Shown here one piece after another: positions 1 to 8,279 of a stretch of DNA of 24,251 nucleotides. The first letter of the stretch is position 1. Every line of letters begins with the position of its first letter. The translations under genes and the position numbers were made by a program. The notes beneath the pieces are model-generated. The model was not told the origin of the DNA. It ran no database searches and saw only the letters and a list, made by a program, of their open reading frames with translations. This stretch comes from JBOFCO01 sp051646105 (GTDB taxonomy: Bacteria > Pseudomonadota > Alphaproteobacteria > Rhodobacterales > Rhodobacteraceae), in NCBI GenBank assembly GCA_051646105.1, contig JBOFCO010000094.1, positions 1 to 24,251 on the forward strand, in the 5' to 3' direction.

Positions 1-1107
1 CTCGATCATTTCGAGCGCGGCAAACTGCTGCTGACCGGTGTCCAGATCATGGTGGTGGATGAAGCCGACCGCATGCTCGACATGGGTTTCATTCCGGATA
101 TCGAACGAATTTTCAGCCTGACACCGTTTACCCGGCAGACCTTCTTCTTCTCGGCCACCATGGCGCCCGAGATCGAGCGGATCACCAACATGTTCCTGTC
201 GAACCCGGCAAGGATCGAGGTGGCCCGGCAGGCGACGACTTCAGAGACCATCGAGCAGAAGCTTGTCGAGCTGAAACCCAGCCGCAAGGATGCCACCGCC
301 AAAGAAAAGCGTGACCTGCTGCGCGCGATCATCGCCGCCGAAGGCGAGGCCTGCACAAACGCCATCCTGTTCTGCAACCGCAAGACAGAAGTGGACGTGC
401 TGGCCAAGTCGCTGAAGAAATACGGCTTCAACGCCGCGCCGATCCATGGCGATCTGGATCAAAGCCAGCGGATGCGGACACTGGACGGGTTCCGTGACGG
501 ATCGATCCGTTTCCTTGTTGCTTCCGACGTGGCCGCACGGGGGCTGGATATTCCTGCCGTCAGCCATGTCTTCAACTTCGATGTGCCAAGCCACCCCGAG
601 GATTACGTCCACCGCATCGGCCGCACCGGCCGCGCGGGCCGCAAGGGCAAGGCCTTTACCATCGCCACACCCGCCGATGCAAAATATCTGGCGGCGATTG
701 AATCGCTGGTCAAAAATCCGATCCCGCGTGGCGACCTGCCCGAGGGATTTTCGGTCGGCTCCTCTCACCCCGCGCCCGAGCGGGAGGAAGAAAGATCCGA
801 ACGGCGCAGCCGTGGCGGCAAGTCGCGGCGGGACCGCGCACCGCGCGAAGAGGCGGCCGCGATTGCCGAGGTCGCCGTCGAACCAGCCGAATCCGCCCCC
901 GTTCCGGCCGCGCGCGACGACCAGAAACGCGACAATCGCCGCGATGGCGATCGGCGCGACAGGCCCCGCGACAGGTCAGACAACCGTCGCGATCATGGCC
1001 CCGTGGTTGTCGGGATGGGCGATCACATGCCCGATTTTCTGACCCGCAGTTTCCGCGTTCGTGCAGCAGATCCTGTGACAGAAGTACCGCAGGGTGCCGA
1101 CGCCTGA
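1..1107 (+). CDS. DEAD-box ATP-dependent RNA helicase, 3' part (5' end outside window)
   Basis: This is the C-terminal part of an ATP-dependent RNA helicase that remodels RNA in the cytoplasm. The reading frame is open from base 1, and the visible protein begins just before motif II, which reads VVDEADR at bases 49-69. It continues with motif III (SAT, in FFSATM), then the second RecA domain with the ARGLDIP motif and motif VI HRIGRTGRAGR. The N-terminal Q motif and Walker A must lie upstream of the window. After the helicase core (about base 760) comes a low-complexity tail very rich in Arg and Asp (repeated RRD/DRR), typical of RhlE-type helicases and probably a disordered RNA-binding tail. 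The gene is convergent with the LysM gene downstream. The family is certain; the paralogue (RhlE-like versus other) is inferred from the tail. Confidence 0.95.
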   Translation, partial: LDHFERGKLLLTGVQIMVVDEADRMLDMGFIPDIERIFSLTPFTRQTFFFSATMAPEIERITNMFLSNPARIEVARQATTSETIEQKLVELKPSRKDATAKEKRDLLRAIIAAEGEACTNAILFCNRKTEVDVLAKSLKKYGFNAAPIHGDLDQSQRMRTLDGFRDGSIRFLVASDVAARGLDIPAVSHVFNFDVPSHPEDYVHRIGRTGRAGRKGKAFTIATPADAKYLAAIESLVKNPIPRGDLPEGFSVGSSHPAPEREEERSERRSRGGKSRRDRAPREEAAAIAEVAVEPAESAPVPAARDDQKRDNRRDGDRRDRPRDRSDNRRDHGPVVVGMGDHMPDFLTRSFRVRAADPVTEVPQGADA

Positions 1108-1165
1108 CGGCAGTACCGTCGGCGGCCCGGAAATTTGCGCGAACTCTGCCGTTCCTGTTGCGCGG

Positions 1166-2443
1166 TCAGTTGCCCGGCACGGCAAAAATCTGGCCCGGAT
1201 AAATCAGATCCGGGTCGCGGATCAGATCCTTGTTCGCCTGATAAAGCTGAACATACATCATCCCTTCGCCATAGTTGGCGCGGGCGATCCCCCACAGCGT
1301 AAAACCGGGCTGAACCGTCACACGGCTGGCCACGGCGCGTGCAGGATCGGGGGCGGCGGTTTCGGCCACCGCCTGCGCGGCGACGGCACGCTCCTCGCGC
1401 TGGAACGGTGTTTCAAACCGCGATGTAACCTTTCCCTCTGAATCCAGCGCGTCCACCCGCAGGGTATAAAGCCCGCTGTCGACCTCGGGCAGCACCAGCC
1501 GCCAACTGCCTTCCGCAGTCACCGGCGTTGTCGTCAACGGCTTGTTGTCGACATAGACGCGCACAGCACTTTCTGCCCGGCCGCGCCCTGCGATCAGCAC
1601 ATCGCCACTGTCATCATAAGCAATGGCGTCGATGCTGACATGATCCTGTACGGCGGGGGAGGCACCGCTTTGCAATACCTCTGTCTCCTCCGGTGTCTGG
1701 CCAAGCATCACCACCGCGGTGGCGGCTGCCTGTTCCTGCTCCTCTGGGTCGGATGTGGCAAGGACAGCCTCGCCGGTATCGGTTGGATCAGCCGCCGATG
1801 GTTCGGCTTGCAACCCGGGGTCAGCTTCAACCATCGCAACGTCGGGCACGGCTTTGGGAGCAGGCGCCAGCATGACCGATTGCGCTGATGCAATCTGCGT
1901 GCCGCCCTGCCCGTTCATGCCCAATGTCACCATGCGCGCGGACGCATCCGGCGGAACCGAAAACAGCGCGACAAACTTGCCATCCGCCCCGGCTGTCGCC
2001 CGCGCGGCCTCGGCCCCATCGATCAGCACCTGCACCTCGGCCCCCGGTGTCGCGACGCCTGCGACAACGGCATTCCCTTCTGGATCCAGACGAACCACGT
2101 CAAAGGTGGGCGTGGCCGCCGCCGCCGGCTTCGCTGGCTCCGCCTTCGCAACGACTTCGGTTCCCTCGTCGCCCGCATCTGTGTCATTGGCATTGTCAGG
2201 ACTGTTGTCGCCAGTCACCACCGATGCCGTACCGTCGACTGACCCGACCGCTGCCGCACCCGCCACACCGGCGGTGTCGCTGGCCGGCTGCGCCACACTT
2301 GCCGACTGCCCGGGAACCGGGGCCTTGCCACGCATCGATACCACCGAAACCGCCGCAAGCGCCCCCAGCACACCAAGACCCGCCGCAAATACCCAGACCG
2401 CGCCTTTTCGACGTTCTTCCGGTGCCTGCTGCCCTTCGTCCAT
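1166..2443 (-). CDS. membrane-anchored LysM-domain protein with Ig-like repeats
   Basis: The protein has about 425 residues and is probably tethered to the inner membrane facing the cell wall. A hydrophobic segment at about residues 15-35 follows a short charged N-terminus (EERRKG), giving an N-in signal anchor. A long Ala/Asp/Glu-rich linker follows. Two beta-rich segments look like bacterial Ig-like modules; each has a pattern such as VVAGVATPGAEVQV or VLIAGRGRAESAVRV followed by G-W/F-aromatic strands. The last 50 residues are a LysM module (VQPGFTLWGIARANYG ... LIYPGQIFAVPGN), a peptidoglycan-binding fold. An in-frame ATG 90 bases further upstream exists, but the start at 2443 has a purine-rich GGGGGCAGGG ribosome site and puts the membrane anchor near the N-terminus. 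A cell-envelope scaffolding role is inference. The gene is divergent from the LOG-family gene. Confidence 0.85.
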   Translation of the reverse strand: MDEGQQAPEERRKGAVWVFAAGLGVLGALAAVSVVSMRGKAPVPGQSASVAQPASDTAGVAGAAAVGSVDGTASVVTGDNSPDNANDTDAGDEGTEVVAKAEPAKPAAAATPTFDVVRLDPEGNAVVAGVATPGAEVQVLIDGAEAARATAGADGKFVALFSVPPDASARMVTLGMNGQGGTQIASAQSVMLAPAPKAVPDVAMVEADPGLQAEPSAADPTDTGEAVLATSDPEEQEQAAATAVVMLGQTPEETEVLQSGASPAVQDHVSIDAIAYDDSGDVLIAGRGRAESAVRVYVDNKPLTTTPVTAEGSWRLVLPEVDSGLYTLRVDALDSEGKVTSRFETPFQREERAVAAQAVAETAAPDPARAVASRVTVQPGFTLWGIARANYGEGMMYVQLYQANKDLIRDPDLIYPGQIFAVPGN

Positions 2444-2558
2444 CCCTGCCCCCTGCCCCGCGCGGGTTTCCACCCTGCGACCAAATCGCCCCCCGGCTTG
2501 AGCAAGCATAGCAACGCAGCTATCACGGGTCAAAGCAACGCTCGCGGAACCCCAAGAT

Positions 2559-3119
2559 ATGCCACTCCATACCAGATCAATATGTGTCTATTGTGGTTCA
2601 CGCGATGGCGACGACCCCACTTTCAGACAGGCCGCAACGGAAACGGGGCGCATGATCGCCGATAGCGGCTGGCGGCTTGTCTATGGCGCAGGCGACATCG
2701 GGCTGATGGGTGCGGTCGCCCGTGCGGCACAGGCGGCGGGGGGCGATACCTTTGGCGTCATTCCGCAACACCTGATGAAGCACGAGGTTGGCAAGCGCGA
2801 CCTGACGACACTTGTGGTGACGGAAGACATGCATGAACGCAAGAAAGTCATGTACATGAATTCCGATGCCATCGTCGTGCTGCCCGGCGGTGCCGGAACG
2901 CTGGACGAATTGTTCGAGGTCGTCACCTGGCGGCAGCTTGGCCTGCATGCGCGGCCTGTGATCGTGCTGAACATCAAAGACTACTGGCAGCCGCTCATCG
3001 ACCTGTTCGATCATATCTGCGCACGAGGCTTTGCCCCGGCAGAAATGCGCGGCTTCATCACACCTGTGGCGGATGTTGCGGAACTGAAAAGGGCGCTGGC
3101 AAGCAGCCTCGCGCCCTGA
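2559..3119 (+). CDS. LOG-family protein (TIGR00730; putative nucleotide phosphoribohydrolase)
   Basis: This 186-residue cytoplasmic protein has a Rossmann-like fold. Characterised LOG-family members release a free base from a nucleoside 5'-monophosphate (cytokinin-activating or AMP/pyrimidine nucleosidase activity). The family's signature is clear: MHERKKVM at residues 91-98 and PGGAGTLDELFE at 109-120, containing the conserved PGGxGTxxE with its catalytic Glu. The N-terminal VYCGSRDG (10-17) and YGAGDIGLMGAVA (42-54) are the usual nucleotide-binding loops. Length matches the short bacterial LOG type. The start is preceded by GGAA nine bases upstream. The gene lies alone, divergent from the LysM gene and convergent with sodB. 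Older annotations call such proteins lysine decarboxylases, which is incorrect. The physiological substrate is unknown. Confidence 0.9.
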   Translation: MPLHTRSICVYCGSRDGDDPTFRQAATETGRMIADSGWRLVYGAGDIGLMGAVARAAQAAGGDTFGVIPQHLMKHEVGKRDLTTLVVTEDMHERKKVMYMNSDAIVVLPGGAGTLDELFEVVTWRQLGLHARPVIVLNIKDYWQPLIDLFDHICARGFAPAEMRGFITPVADVAELKRALASSLAP

Positions 3120-3151
3120 TCATTTTCTGTCCGGAAGTATCCCGCGGGCGT

Positions 3152-3172
3152 GTGGGGGCGCGCAGCCCCCAC
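3152..3172. terminator. GC-rich hairpin between convergent LOG gene and sodB
   Basis: There is a perfect 8-bp stem (GTGGGGGC at 3152-3159, GCCCCCAC at 3165-3172) with a 5-base loop, placed between two converging stop codons. No U-run follows on either strand. It may act as a bidirectional transcript-end stabiliser or a weak terminator; the position is the main support. Confidence 0.45.
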
Positions 3173-3179
3173 CCGGCGC

Positions 3180-3779
3180 TCACATGCGGGCAGCGACCGC
3201 TTCCCAGTTCACCAGCTTGTCCAGGAAATTGGTCAGATAGGCCGGACGCTTGTTGCGGAAGTCGATGTAATAGGAATGTTCCCACACATCGCAGCCCAGC
3301 AGGGCCGTCTGGCCAAAGCACAGCGGATTCACACCGTTTTCCGTCTTGGTGATCTTCAGCGAACCATCCTTGTCCTTGACCAGCCAGGCCCAGCCCGAAC
3401 CGAACTGGCCCGCGCCTGCGGCGGCGAAATCTTCCTTGAACTTCTCGACCGAACCGAAGGCCTCCTTCAGCGCCTTTTCCAGCGCGCCCGGCATCTTCTT
3501 TTCGCCTGGCCCCATGATTTCCCAGAACAGGTTGTGGTTCCAGTGCTGGCTGGCGTTGTTGAAAATGCCATTCTGCGCCACGGCCCCGGCCTGATAGGTG
3601 CCCTTGACGATGTCTTCCAGCGACTTCGTTTCCCACTCGGTGCCCGCGATCAGCTTGTTGCCGTTGTCGACATAGGCCTTGTGGTGCAGGTCGTGGTGGT
3701 ATTCCAGCGTCTCCTTCGACATGCCCAGCGGGGCAAGCGCATCATGGGCATAGGGAAGATCGGGAAGGGTGAAAGCCAT
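3180..3779 (-). CDS. sodB: superoxide dismutase, Fe/Mn family (iron-type signature)
   Basis: The 199-residue enzyme converts superoxide to oxygen and hydrogen peroxide in the cytoplasm. Metal ligands by alignment to the family are His28 (EYHHDLHH), His82 (HWNHN), Asp164 and His168 (DVWEHSYY, the SOD signature). The residue pair used to separate subfamilies favours iron: Gln78 lies in FNNASQHWNH as in FeSOD Gln69, and the position that is Gln in MnSOD is Gly here (TENGVNPL). Cambialistic enzymes blur this rule. No signal peptide is present. AAAGGA eight bases before the ATG is a good ribosome site. The gene stands alone, downstream of a small secreted-protein gene on the same strand and convergent with the LOG gene. 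Confidence 0.96.
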   Translation of the reverse strand: MAFTLPDLPYAHDALAPLGMSKETLEYHHDLHHKAYVDNGNKLIAGTEWETKSLEDIVKGTYQAGAVAQNGIFNNASQHWNHNLFWEIMGPGEKKMPGALEKALKEAFGSVEKFKEDFAAAGAGQFGSGWAWLVKDKDGSLKITKTENGVNPLCFGQTALLGCDVWEHSYYIDFRNKRPAYLTNFLDKLVNWEAVAARM

Positions 3780-3825
3780 GGGAATATCCTTTCGCGCGGG
3801 GTGTATGGTTCAACGGGACTAAGGC

Positions 3826-3842
3826 CCTTCGGTTCCCGAAGG
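3826..3842 (-). terminator. short perfect hairpin upstream of sodB
   Basis: A perfect 7-bp stem CCTTCGG/CCGAAGG with a 3-base loop lies 33 bases downstream of the small secreted-protein gene and about 47 bases before the sodB start. No U-run follows. It may end the upstream transcript, or it may be a palindromic regulatory site for sodB; the sequence does not decide. Confidence 0.35.
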
Positions 3843-3875
3843 TCAAGAGCACAAGCCCGGATTCCCGGTCGAAGA

Positions 3876-4280
3876 TCAGCCTGCCTTGCAGGTGCCGGGT
3901 GACCAGTAATGCTTGGTGGCCCCTTCGGGCTTGGCATAGACAGTGATTTCACCGCCGCCATTTTCCACGGCAGCGCGGTAGTTCACCGGCAGGAGCGTTT
4001 CGCCCTTCCTGTTCTTGCCTTCGGGTATGTCCCAGCCAAAGGTGGTGCGCTTCGGGGCCACTTCCAGCACACGGCCCTGCACCGGCTTTTTCAGGAAATG
4101 CTGGCTGATGACATCGCGCACGGTTACCTTGCCGCTTGCCTCGTCATGGGTGATCCAGATCTGTGTCGGGATCCAGCTCAGCGACCGCTTGACCTTGACG
4201 GTGCACTTGTATTCGACCGCCATGCCCGGAGTCGCTGTCATGGCCGCAGCGGCAACGACGGCCCAGAATGTGCTGCGCAT
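3876..4280 (-). CDS. small secreted protein of unknown function
   Basis: This 134-residue protein begins MRSTFWAVVAAAAMTATPGMAVEY, a classical Sec signal peptide with likely cleavage after AMA or nearby. The mature part is about 110 residues, basic and beta-strand-like, with two Cys: one just after the signal region (KCTVKV) and one near the C-terminus (GTCKAG). They could form a disulfide in the periplasm. An in-frame ATG 60 bases upstream exists, but GGGAG eight bases before 4280 and the signal peptide favour this start. I do not recognise the family. It follows soxG on the same strand with a 69-base gap, so it could be read through from the sarcosine oxidase operon, but nothing in the sequence ties it to that pathway. 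Confidence 0.75.
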   Translation of the reverse strand: MRSTFWAVVAAAAMTATPGMAVEYKCTVKVKRSLSWIPTQIWITHDEASGKVTVRDVISQHFLKKPVQGRVLEVAPKRTTFGWDIPEGKNRKGETLLPVNYRAAVENGGGEITVYAKPEGATKHYWSPGTCKAG

Positions 4281-4349
4281 CGAATGCACTCCCAATCCCA
4301 CAATCATGCCCATGGTGCAGCCTTGGGGCCCGGAACACAAGGCCGGGTG

Positions 4350-4904
4350 TCAGCCAAAAAGCTCCGACCCCGGACGTGCAGAGGTTTCCAGTAGAGCAAG
4401 GACATAGCCCGCGACGGACCGGAAGGTGATCAGGTTGATTTCCCCTGTTCCCGACCGCCAGAAAGCCCCCGCCACCTGCGCCACACGGCTGCGGCGCATT
4501 TCCATTTCGGGAAGGTCGTGCACATCTGCGGGGGTCAGCTTCATCAGCACCTGATCAGCCTTCGGTCCTGTGATGCGGAACATCGCGCGCGCGTCGGAAA
4601 CATCGGCCACAAGCGCATGCTCCTTTGCAAGCGCACCCGCCAGCGCATTCGTCTGCGCCGCCGCATCGCCATGCGGAACCAGAAGCAGCAATTCGTCGGG
4701 TGACATCCATGCGGCGCTGGCATTTGCCGTGGCCACAACCCGGCGTGGGCCAGGCACAGCCAGACCCAACCCGTTCAAGGCCGCCGCCAGCGTCGGGCTG
4801 GAAAGATCGGCCCTGATCTGGATCATCCCCTGCGGCGGCATCACCTCGACCCGTGCGAAACCTTCGACACCGGTGCCGTGCAAATCCCCAAGAACCCTAG
4901 ACAT
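4350..4904 (-). CDS. soxG: sarcosine oxidase gamma subunit
   Basis: This 184-residue protein is the small gamma subunit of heterotetrameric sarcosine oxidase. The subunit has a fold related to the folate-binding GCV_T module and packs against alpha without a cofactor of its own. Recognition rests on gene order (last gene after soxA), length, and features such as DELLLLVPHG, a GPKADQVLMKL segment and the C-terminal FWRSGTGEINLITFRSVAGYVLALLE typical of SoxG. The start at 4904 (MSRVLGDL) overlaps the 3' end of soxA by 8 bases, the usual translationally coupled arrangement. A longer in-frame extension upstream would read far into soxA and is rejected. Confidence 0.92.
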   Translation of the reverse strand: MSRVLGDLHGTGVEGFARVEVMPPQGMIQIRADLSSPTLAAALNGLGLAVPGPRRVVATANASAAWMSPDELLLLVPHGDAAAQTNALAGALAKEHALVADVSDARAMFRITGPKADQVLMKLTPADVHDLPEMEMRRSRVAQVAGAFWRSGTGEINLITFRSVAGYVLALLETSARPGSELFG

Positions 4905-7878
4905 TCTGGCGATCCCCCGCTTTGTCATAAAATACCGCGTCGCAGATGCGCGCCTGCACAACCTTGCCGTCCGGTTGCGGGAAATCCAGCACCTCTCCCA
5001 TACGGTCCGGCCCGCGCAGAACGATGCCCATGGCGATGCCCTTGCCCAGTGTTGGTGAATGATAGGTCGACGTGACGCGGCCCTGCGTGTTTTTCTGGCC
5101 GTTGGCATTCACGCCATCCGCAACGGCATGGCTTCCCTCGGGCAGCACCGATCCGTCCAGCGTTTCAAGGCCCACCAGTTTCCAGCGATCCGCCCGCGCA
5201 AGGAAGCTTCGTTCCTGACCGCGCTTGCCCAGATAGTCCGCCTTTTTCTTGGAAATCGCCCAGTCGAGGCCCAGATCCTGCGGGATGATCGTGCCGTCGG
5301 TTTCATCACCGATCATGATGAAACCCTTCTCGGCGCGCATGATATGCAACGCCTCGGTGCCATAGGGCATCACGCCAAAGTCTTCCCCCGCCGCCATCAG
5401 CGCCGACCAGAAGGCCGCGCCCTGTCCCGCCGGAACCGCGATTTCATAGGAAAGCTCGCCCGAGAAGCTGATGCGGAACACCCGCGCATCGAACCCGCCC
5501 AGCTTGCCCCCGGCATAGGTCATGAAGGGCAGCGTCTGCTTGGAAACATCCATGCCGCCCAGCTTTTCCAGCACCATCCGCGCCTTGGGCCCAACCACGG
5601 CCACCTGAGCAAACTGTTCGGTCAGGTTGGCGGTATAAACCTTCCAGTCCCACCATTCGCATTGCAGCCAGTCTTCCATCCAGGCGTGGATGCGGTCGGC
5701 CCCGCCGGAAGTGGTGTGGCAAAGCCAGGTATCCTCCGCCAGCCGGACGACCACGCCGTCATCTGACAGGAAACCCTGTTCGCTGCACATCAGCCCGTAG
5801 CGGCATTTGCCAACCGGCAGCGAGGACATGACATTGGTGTAAAGCATGTCCAGAAACTTGCCCGCATCCGGCCCCTTGACCACGATCTTGCCAAGGGTGG
5901 AAGCGTCGAGCAGCCCGACATTTTCACGCGTGTTCTTCACCTCGCGGTGCACCGATTGTTCTACCGTCTCGCCTCCGCGCGGGAAGGTGTAGGGCCGCCG
6001 CCACAGGCCGACGGGTTCCCAATGCGCGCCCGCCGCGTCGTGCTGGGCGTGCATCGGTGTCATGCGCAACGGCTGGAAAATCTCCCCCCGCGCCTCGCCC
6101 GCGATCGCCCCCATGCTGACCGGCGTATAGGGCGGGCGGAAGGTGGTGGTGCCCGTCGCCGGTATCGCCTGATGCAATGCATCAGATAGAACCGCAAGAC
6201 CGTTTATATTGCTGAGTTTTCCCTGATCTGTCGCCATGCCGAGCGTGGTGTAGCGCTTGGTATGCTCGACCGATTCATAGCCTTCGCGCGCGGCAAGTTG
6301 AACATCGGACACCTTCACGTCGTTCTGGTAATCCAGCCACATCTTCTGGCGCAACTTCAGGCTGGCCCCCTGTGGCATGACCCAGACAGGGGCCATCGCG
6401 GCCTCTGCCACATCCTTCGCCTGCGGTGCCGCGCCCTTGCCGCCGCCCGCGGCATGGGCATCGGCCAGCGCAGCAGCGGTCGACAGATGGCCATTGGCCG
6501 CCCCCGCAGCCACCACCATCGCCGCCCCGTCCGCACCCGTCGGAGGCCGCGTGGCATCAGGCCGGAAATGCGCCTGCCGCTCGTCCCACACCAGCTTGCC
6601 GCCGCAATGGCTCCACAAATGCACGACGGGTGACCAGCCGCCCGACATCGCCACGCAATCGCAGGGAATGGTTTCCAGCTCCGCCCCCTCGCCCGCCTGC
6701 ACACAGACGGAAACCCCGGTCACGCGCTTGCCGCCCTTGACCGAAGCCACAGCACGGCCTTCCAGCACGCGCACACCGCGTGCCCGAACCTGTGCGGGCA
6801 GATCACCGGTGACGGATGCGCGGGCATCCAGCACCGCAGGGACCACCAGCCCGGCATCAAGCAGCGCCAGCACAGTGCGATAGGCATCGTCGTTGTTGGT
6901 CACAATCACGGTGCGGTCGCCGGGGCTGGCGGCCCAATTCACCACATAGTCGCGTACAGCACCGGCCAGCATGACACCGGGAATGTCGTTCCCGGCAAAG
7001 GACAGCGGGCGTTCGATGGCCCCCGTGGCTGCGATCACCCTGCCCGCGCGGATGCGCCACAACCGGTGGCGTGGGGTATCAGCGCCCGGCATATGGTCAG
7101 CGATGCGTTCATAGGCCAGCAGATAGCCGTGGTCGTACAGGCCCGATGCCATCGTGCGGGCACGGATCGTGACATTTGTCATCTTGCCAAGGGATTGCAG
7201 GGCGTTCTTTACCCAAATCTCGGCGGAAGTACCGTCAATCTCGGCCCCGTCTACCACGGCGCGACCACCCCAATGCGCGGTTTGCTCGATCAACAGCACC
7301 TTGGCACCTGTCGCCCCCGCACTCAGCGCCGCTGCGACCCCGGCGATACCGCCACCGACCACCACCACGTCAAAATGCGCGTAAGCCTGTTCATAGCGAT
7401 CGGCATCGCGGTCTTTCGGCACTTTGCCCAAGCCCGCAGACTGCCGGATGAACGGTTCATAGACGTGCTTCCAGAAGGCGCGCGGCCACATGAACATCTT
7501 GTAATAGAACCCGGCGGGCAGGAACCGCGACAGGCGGCTATTGATCGCGCCCACGTCGAAATTCAGGCTGGGCCAGTGGTTCTGGCTGATCGTCACGGCG
7601 CCATCAAAGGCCTCTGTCGTGGTCAGGCGCTGGTTCGGTTCGAACCGTGCACCCTGCCCCATCCCGACCAGCCCGTTCGGTTCTTCCACCCCGCTGGCGA
7701 CCAGACCGCGCGGACGGTGGTATTTGAAGCTGCGACCCACCATCAGCCGGTCGTTGGCCAGAAGCGCGGATGCGAGAGTGTCCCCGGCAAAGCCCGAGAC
7801 GGGCAGCCCGTCAAAGGTGAAGCGCAGCGGTTTGGTGCGGTCGATCAGACGGCCGCCCTGTGCAAGACGTGTGCTCAT
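4897..7878 (-). CDS. soxA: sarcosine oxidase alpha subunit
   Basis: The 993-residue large subunit binds NAD+ and tetrahydrofolate. Together with SoxB it oxidatively demethylates sarcosine to glycine; the methyl group leaves as 5,10-methylene-THF (formaldehyde without folate) and H2O2 is made. Seen in order: an N-terminal ferredoxin-like module (residues about 17-100, FTFDGLPVSGFAGDTLASALL); a dinucleotide-binding motif VVVVGGGIAGVAAALSAG at 171-188; an oxidoreductase domain; and from about residue 610 to the end a GCV_T/aminomethyltransferase-like folate domain. The start at 7878 has GGAGG six bases before the ATG and gives a 4-base ATGA overlap with soxD. An ATG 12 bases further upstream lacks that spacing. 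Length agrees with known SoxA (about 965-1000). Confidence 0.97.
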   Translation of the reverse strand: MSTRLAQGGRLIDRTKPLRFTFDGLPVSGFAGDTLASALLANDRLMVGRSFKYHRPRGLVASGVEEPNGLVGMGQGARFEPNQRLTTTEAFDGAVTISQNHWPSLNFDVGAINSRLSRFLPAGFYYKMFMWPRAFWKHVYEPFIRQSAGLGKVPKDRDADRYEQAYAHFDVVVVGGGIAGVAAALSAGATGAKVLLIEQTAHWGGRAVVDGAEIDGTSAEIWVKNALQSLGKMTNVTIRARTMASGLYDHGYLLAYERIADHMPGADTPRHRLWRIRAGRVIAATGAIERPLSFAGNDIPGVMLAGAVRDYVVNWAASPGDRTVIVTNNDDAYRTVLALLDAGLVVPAVLDARASVTGDLPAQVRARGVRVLEGRAVASVKGGKRVTGVSVCVQAGEGAELETIPCDCVAMSGGWSPVVHLWSHCGGKLVWDERQAHFRPDATRPPTGADGAAMVVAAGAANGHLSTAAALADAHAAGGGKGAAPQAKDVAEAAMAPVWVMPQGASLKLRQKMWLDYQNDVKVSDVQLAAREGYESVEHTKRYTTLGMATDQGKLSNINGLAVLSDALHQAIPATGTTTFRPPYTPVSMGAIAGEARGEIFQPLRMTPMHAQHDAAGAHWEPVGLWRRPYTFPRGGETVEQSVHREVKNTRENVGLLDASTLGKIVVKGPDAGKFLDMLYTNVMSSLPVGKCRYGLMCSEQGFLSDDGVVVRLAEDTWLCHTTSGGADRIHAWMEDWLQCEWWDWKVYTANLTEQFAQVAVVGPKARMVLEKLGGMDVSKQTLPFMTYAGGKLGGFDARVFRISFSGELSYEIAVPAGQGAAFWSALMAAGEDFGVMPYGTEALHIMRAEKGFIMIGDETDGTIIPQDLGLDWAISKKKADYLGKRGQERSFLARADRWKLVGLETLDGSVLPEGSHAVADGVNANGQKNTQGRVTSTYHSPTLGKGIAMGIVLRGPDRMGEVLDFPQPDGKVVQARICDAVFYDKAGDRQNV

Positions 7879-8195
7879 GCCTGCCTCCATCCGGGACGAC
7901 GCGCATCAATATGCGACAGGATTTCCGGGGGTGGTTCCTTGGTCTGGGCCGGATAGGTTCCGAACACCTCCAGCGTGGCGGTGCAGCGGGCCGCAAGGAA
8001 CCACTTTCCGCAGCCATAGACATGCCGCCAGCGTTCGAAATGCACGCCCTTGGGATTGGCGCGTGCAAACATATAGGCTTCGAAATCCTCGTCCGCCGAA
8101 CCGGGACCGAACCGCTTCAGATGCGCCTCGCCGCCGGGGGAAAGTTCGGTTTCCTCGGCAGCCACGCCGCAATAGGGGCAGGTGAGGGTCAGCAT
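7875..8195 (-). CDS. soxD: sarcosine oxidase delta subunit (zinc-binding)
   Basis: This 106-residue protein is the structural zinc subunit of heterotetrameric sarcosine oxidase. It starts MLTLTCPYCG. Cys6, Cys9, His58 and Cys62 (HVYGCGKW) correspond to the Cys/Cys/His/Cys zinc site described for the delta subunit. The segment FARANPKGVHFERWRH is characteristic of the family. It is followed by soxA with an ATGA overlap. In most sarcosine oxidase operons soxD directly follows soxB; here its upstream neighbour is an unrelated small membrane protein gene that ends in a terminator-like hairpin, so soxDAG either reads through or has its own promoter in the 84 bases upstream. Confidence 0.95.
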   Translation of the reverse strand: MLTLTCPYCGVAAEETELSPGGEAHLKRFGPGSADEDFEAYMFARANPKGVHFERWRHVYGCGKWFLAARCTATLEVFGTYPAQTKEPPPEILSHIDARRPGWRQA

Positions 8196-8217
8196 GGGTC
8201 TATTCCGGGCATGAAAA

Positions 8218-8245
8218 GGCCGGGGGATGCTGCCACCCCCCGACC
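8218..8245 (-). terminator. rho-independent terminator between the membrane-protein gene and soxD
   Basis: Read on the minus strand, a 9-bp stem (GGTCGGGGG pairing with CCCCCGGCC, one G-U) with a 10-base loop is followed at once by TTTT (8217-8214). It lies about 35 bases past the stop of the gene at 8280-8555 and 19 bases before the soxD start. This is the best intrinsic terminator around the sarcosine oxidase genes, and it would uncouple soxDAG from anything upstream. Confidence 0.65.
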
Positions 8246-8279
8246 GGATTGCGGGATCAGTTTGGTCGCCGTCTGGCCG

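Noticed and set aside
1102..1121. Short inverted repeats at the helicase stop codon as a terminator
   Set aside because: Stems of only 5-6 bp in alternative registers and no U-run; too weak to call.
1719..2501. Plus-strand open frames opposite the LysM gene
   Set aside because: Composition is a mirror of the Ala/Glu-rich minus-strand gene. There is no domain and no ribosome site, and the LysM and Ig-like features on the minus strand are convincing.
7066..7956. 296-codon plus-strand frame opposite soxA
   Set aside because: It is a frame shadow in GC-rich DNA; soxA is unambiguous over the same bases.
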